This document shows, piece after piece, positions 63,601 through 64,000 of a DNA stretch of 64,000 bases. The notes under the pieces were generated by a model, which worked only from the letters and a program-made list of their open reading frames with translations, had not been told where the DNA came from and searched no databases. Position numbers and translations under genes: made by a program. Source of the stretch: Flavobacterium ammonificans. GTDB taxonomy: Bacteria; Bacteroidota; Bacteroidia; Flavobacteriales; Flavobacteriaceae. Each line of letters starts with the position of its first letter. The first letter of the stretch is position 1. The stretch covers positions 1,736,001-1,800,000 of the forward strand of contig NZ_AP025183.1 of the NCBI RefSeq assembly GCF_020885975.1, written 5' to 3'.

Positions 63601-64000
63601 TACTACAGATCGTTTAAGACCTGTTTTGTTGACTGCCGCCGCTGCAGCTTTAGGATTTTTGCCAATGGCAATTTCAACCTCTGCCGGTGCTGAAGTACAA
63701 AGACCTTTGGCCACTGTCGTTATTGGAGGCCTAGTAACTGCAACACTTTTAACCTTAATTGTACTACCTATACTTTTCAAAGTTTTAGATAAAAAAGATT
63801 TTACGAAGCCGCAATTTAAAGTGAATAACAAAGCAATCATTCTGTTCTTTTTATTGAGTTGTTCATTTCTAAGTGCTCAAAATACAAGCGCCGAACGAGA
63901 ACGAATTATCAATTTAGCAATGGATAATAATAAAGAAATTAAAGCGGCTCAATTGCAACTTGATAAAGCAAAAGCTGCTATTCAATCTGCCTATTCATTT
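60680..64000 (+). CDS. CzcA-type heavy-metal RND pump fused to a TolC-like domain (3' end cut)
   Basis: Inner-membrane metal exporter driven by protons. The frame is open from the ATG at 60680 to the window edge (1107 codons, no stop). The RND part spans residues 1-1045. TM4 has DFGIIIDGAVIIVE with Asp400 and Asp406, the divalent-cation (CzcA-like) motif rather than the copper/silver CusA type. After the last RND helix the frame continues through a signal-like hydrophobic stretch (NKAIILFFLLSCSFLSAQ, residues about 1049-1067) into ERIINLAMDNNKEIKAAQLQLDKAK, the start of an OEP/TolC repeat. Pump and outer-membrane factor are therefore one polypeptide. Confidence 0.88.
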   Translation, partial: MLEKIIAFSLKNKLIILLFTLGVFSFGIYSVFQISIGAVPDVTNNQVQVITTSRNLSTQDIEQFITYPVEIEMANLPGVKEIRSISKFGLSVVTIVFEDDLGTYLPRQLIAEKIKSASEKIPAGFGTPEMGPITTGLGEIYQYTLEVKPEFKDNYSVTDLRTIQDWIVKRQLSGIKGVVEINTWGGFLKQYEIAIIPERLKAINISMTDVFVALEKNNSIAGGAYIEKVNQSYFIRAEGKVNSLEDIENIVVKNTNGIPVYIKNIAEVNFGHANRFGAITGNGEGEKVLGQVMMLKGGNSKQVITDVKNRVAEIQKTLPEGVYINGFLERSELVGKTTFTVAENLILGCLIVIFVVVLLLGNWRSGLVVASVIPLCLLFAISFMNIFGIDANLMSLGAIDFGIIIDGAVIIVEFIAFKIASKSSSLVGLSKENQQLEIDQITFKSASKMMNSAVFGQLIILIVFIPILSLSGIEGKMFKPMAMTFSFALLGAMLLCITYVPVVASIFLKPKEENPNSFSHQLIHKFNSIYLPIITWSLSNTKKVLLGAVGLLLFSIVIFTRMGGEFIPTLDEGDFVIQPVLKTGTSLTKTIATTTKIEQIILKNFPEVNQVVSRIGAAEVPTDPMSMEESDIIVKLKPKSEWVSAESKDELADKIKTAIETQIPNMEIEFTQPIEMRFNELISGTRSDVAVKLFGEDLNILASKAHEIQNAIKNVEGASDIIIEKTEGLPQMLVQYDRSKIARYGLNIADLNDMIALSFAGKTVGNVFEGEKRFDMVVRLDKINRKDIEDLQYLYISTPNGQQIPLNELATIEYSQGPAKISRDNTNRRIVVGINVRNRDLQSVVTDIQNIVSSKIQLPAGYYIKYGGQFENLESAKNRLLIAVPIALFLIFILLYFAFGSIKEALMVYSAIPLSAVGGILFLWLRGLPFSISAGVGFIALFGIAVLNGIVLIEHFKELKHSGMKDMDQLILKGTTDRLRPVLLTAAAAALGFLPMAISTSAGAEVQRPLATVVIGGLVTATLLTLIVLPILFKVLDKKDFTKPQFKVNNKAIILFFLLSCSFLSAQNTSAERERIINLAMDNNKEIKAAQLQLDKAKAAIQSAYSF

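Noticed and set aside
1-64000. CRISPR array, tRNA, rRNA, prophage or insertion sequence
   Set aside because: I found no regularly spaced repeats with unique spacers, no cloverleaf-like T-arm sequences in the gaps, and no transposase, integrase or phage structural genes. I could not run a tRNA or IS search, so small elements might be missed.
60680-64000. Calling the pump a copper/silver exporter (CusA)
   Set aside because: The TM4 motif is DFGIIIDGA, of the Zn/Co/Cd type, not the AIGAMVDAA type of Cu/Ag pumps. The metal is still unproven.

Overview
The window is an AT-rich piece of a Flavobacteriia chromosome, most likely Flavobacterium or a close relative. The evidence is the set of lineage markers: PorX (type IX secretion regulator), fused LpxC/FabZ, a CAL67264-type small membrane protein, a MutS2 without Smr domain, DUF4266/DUF3570 proteins, promoters with the Bacteroidota -7 box TAnnTTTG, and A-rich leaders instead of clear Shine-Dalgarno sites. 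It is mostly core genome. I saw no rRNA, tRNA, IS element, prophage or CRISPR array.

Layout. 1-6.0 kb: 3' part of lon, then cmk, a nucleoside symporter and rpsA on the plus strand. 6.1-18.4 kb: minus-strand genes: pheT, then a probable operon running MFP > RND permease > TolC-like OMF > bestrophin > S33 peptidase lipoprotein, and recG. 18.5-23.4 kb: small accessory genes (YhcH/YjgK-like, DUF1697, a C10-type cysteine peptidase lipoprotein with an amidohydrolase, a TauE permease). 23.4-33.5 kb: uvrD/pcrA helicase, a Sua5/YciO-type gene, an OmpA lipoprotein, a glycosyltransferase, an orphan HSDR_N nuclease-like protein, holA, a MetX-like protein that has lost catalytic residues, ettA, and a 41-residue membrane protein. 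33.5-41 kb: DCC protein, mutS2, ung, a DUF4258-like protein, alanine dehydrogenase, GNAT, tsaE and porX.

41.1-51 kb: a DUF1080 protein and an HD-domain protein, then the lipid A cluster lpxD > lpxC/fabZ > lpxA > efp > second lpxD-like > NTF2-like, then sucD, a GIY-YIG-like protein and fabG. 51-55.2 kb: a von Willebrand-type membrane protein converging on an LTA-synthase-family phosphotransferase.

55.2-64 kb is the most interesting part. It holds a tightly packed set: thioredoxin-fold protein > ApbE FMN transferase > DUF4266 lipoprotein ending GGGCGCN > DUF3570 outer-membrane barrel > OmpR-type response regulator > histidine kinase, followed by a CzcA-type heavy-metal RND pump fused in frame to a TolC-like domain and running off the window. 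Paired CTTAAG half-sites at 11-bp spacing occur before the first gene and again before the pump, which suggests one regulon under the local two-component system. I propose that this is a metal- or redox-responsive envelope system that may use covalently bound flavin. That function is inference; the gene order, motifs and repeats are directly visible.
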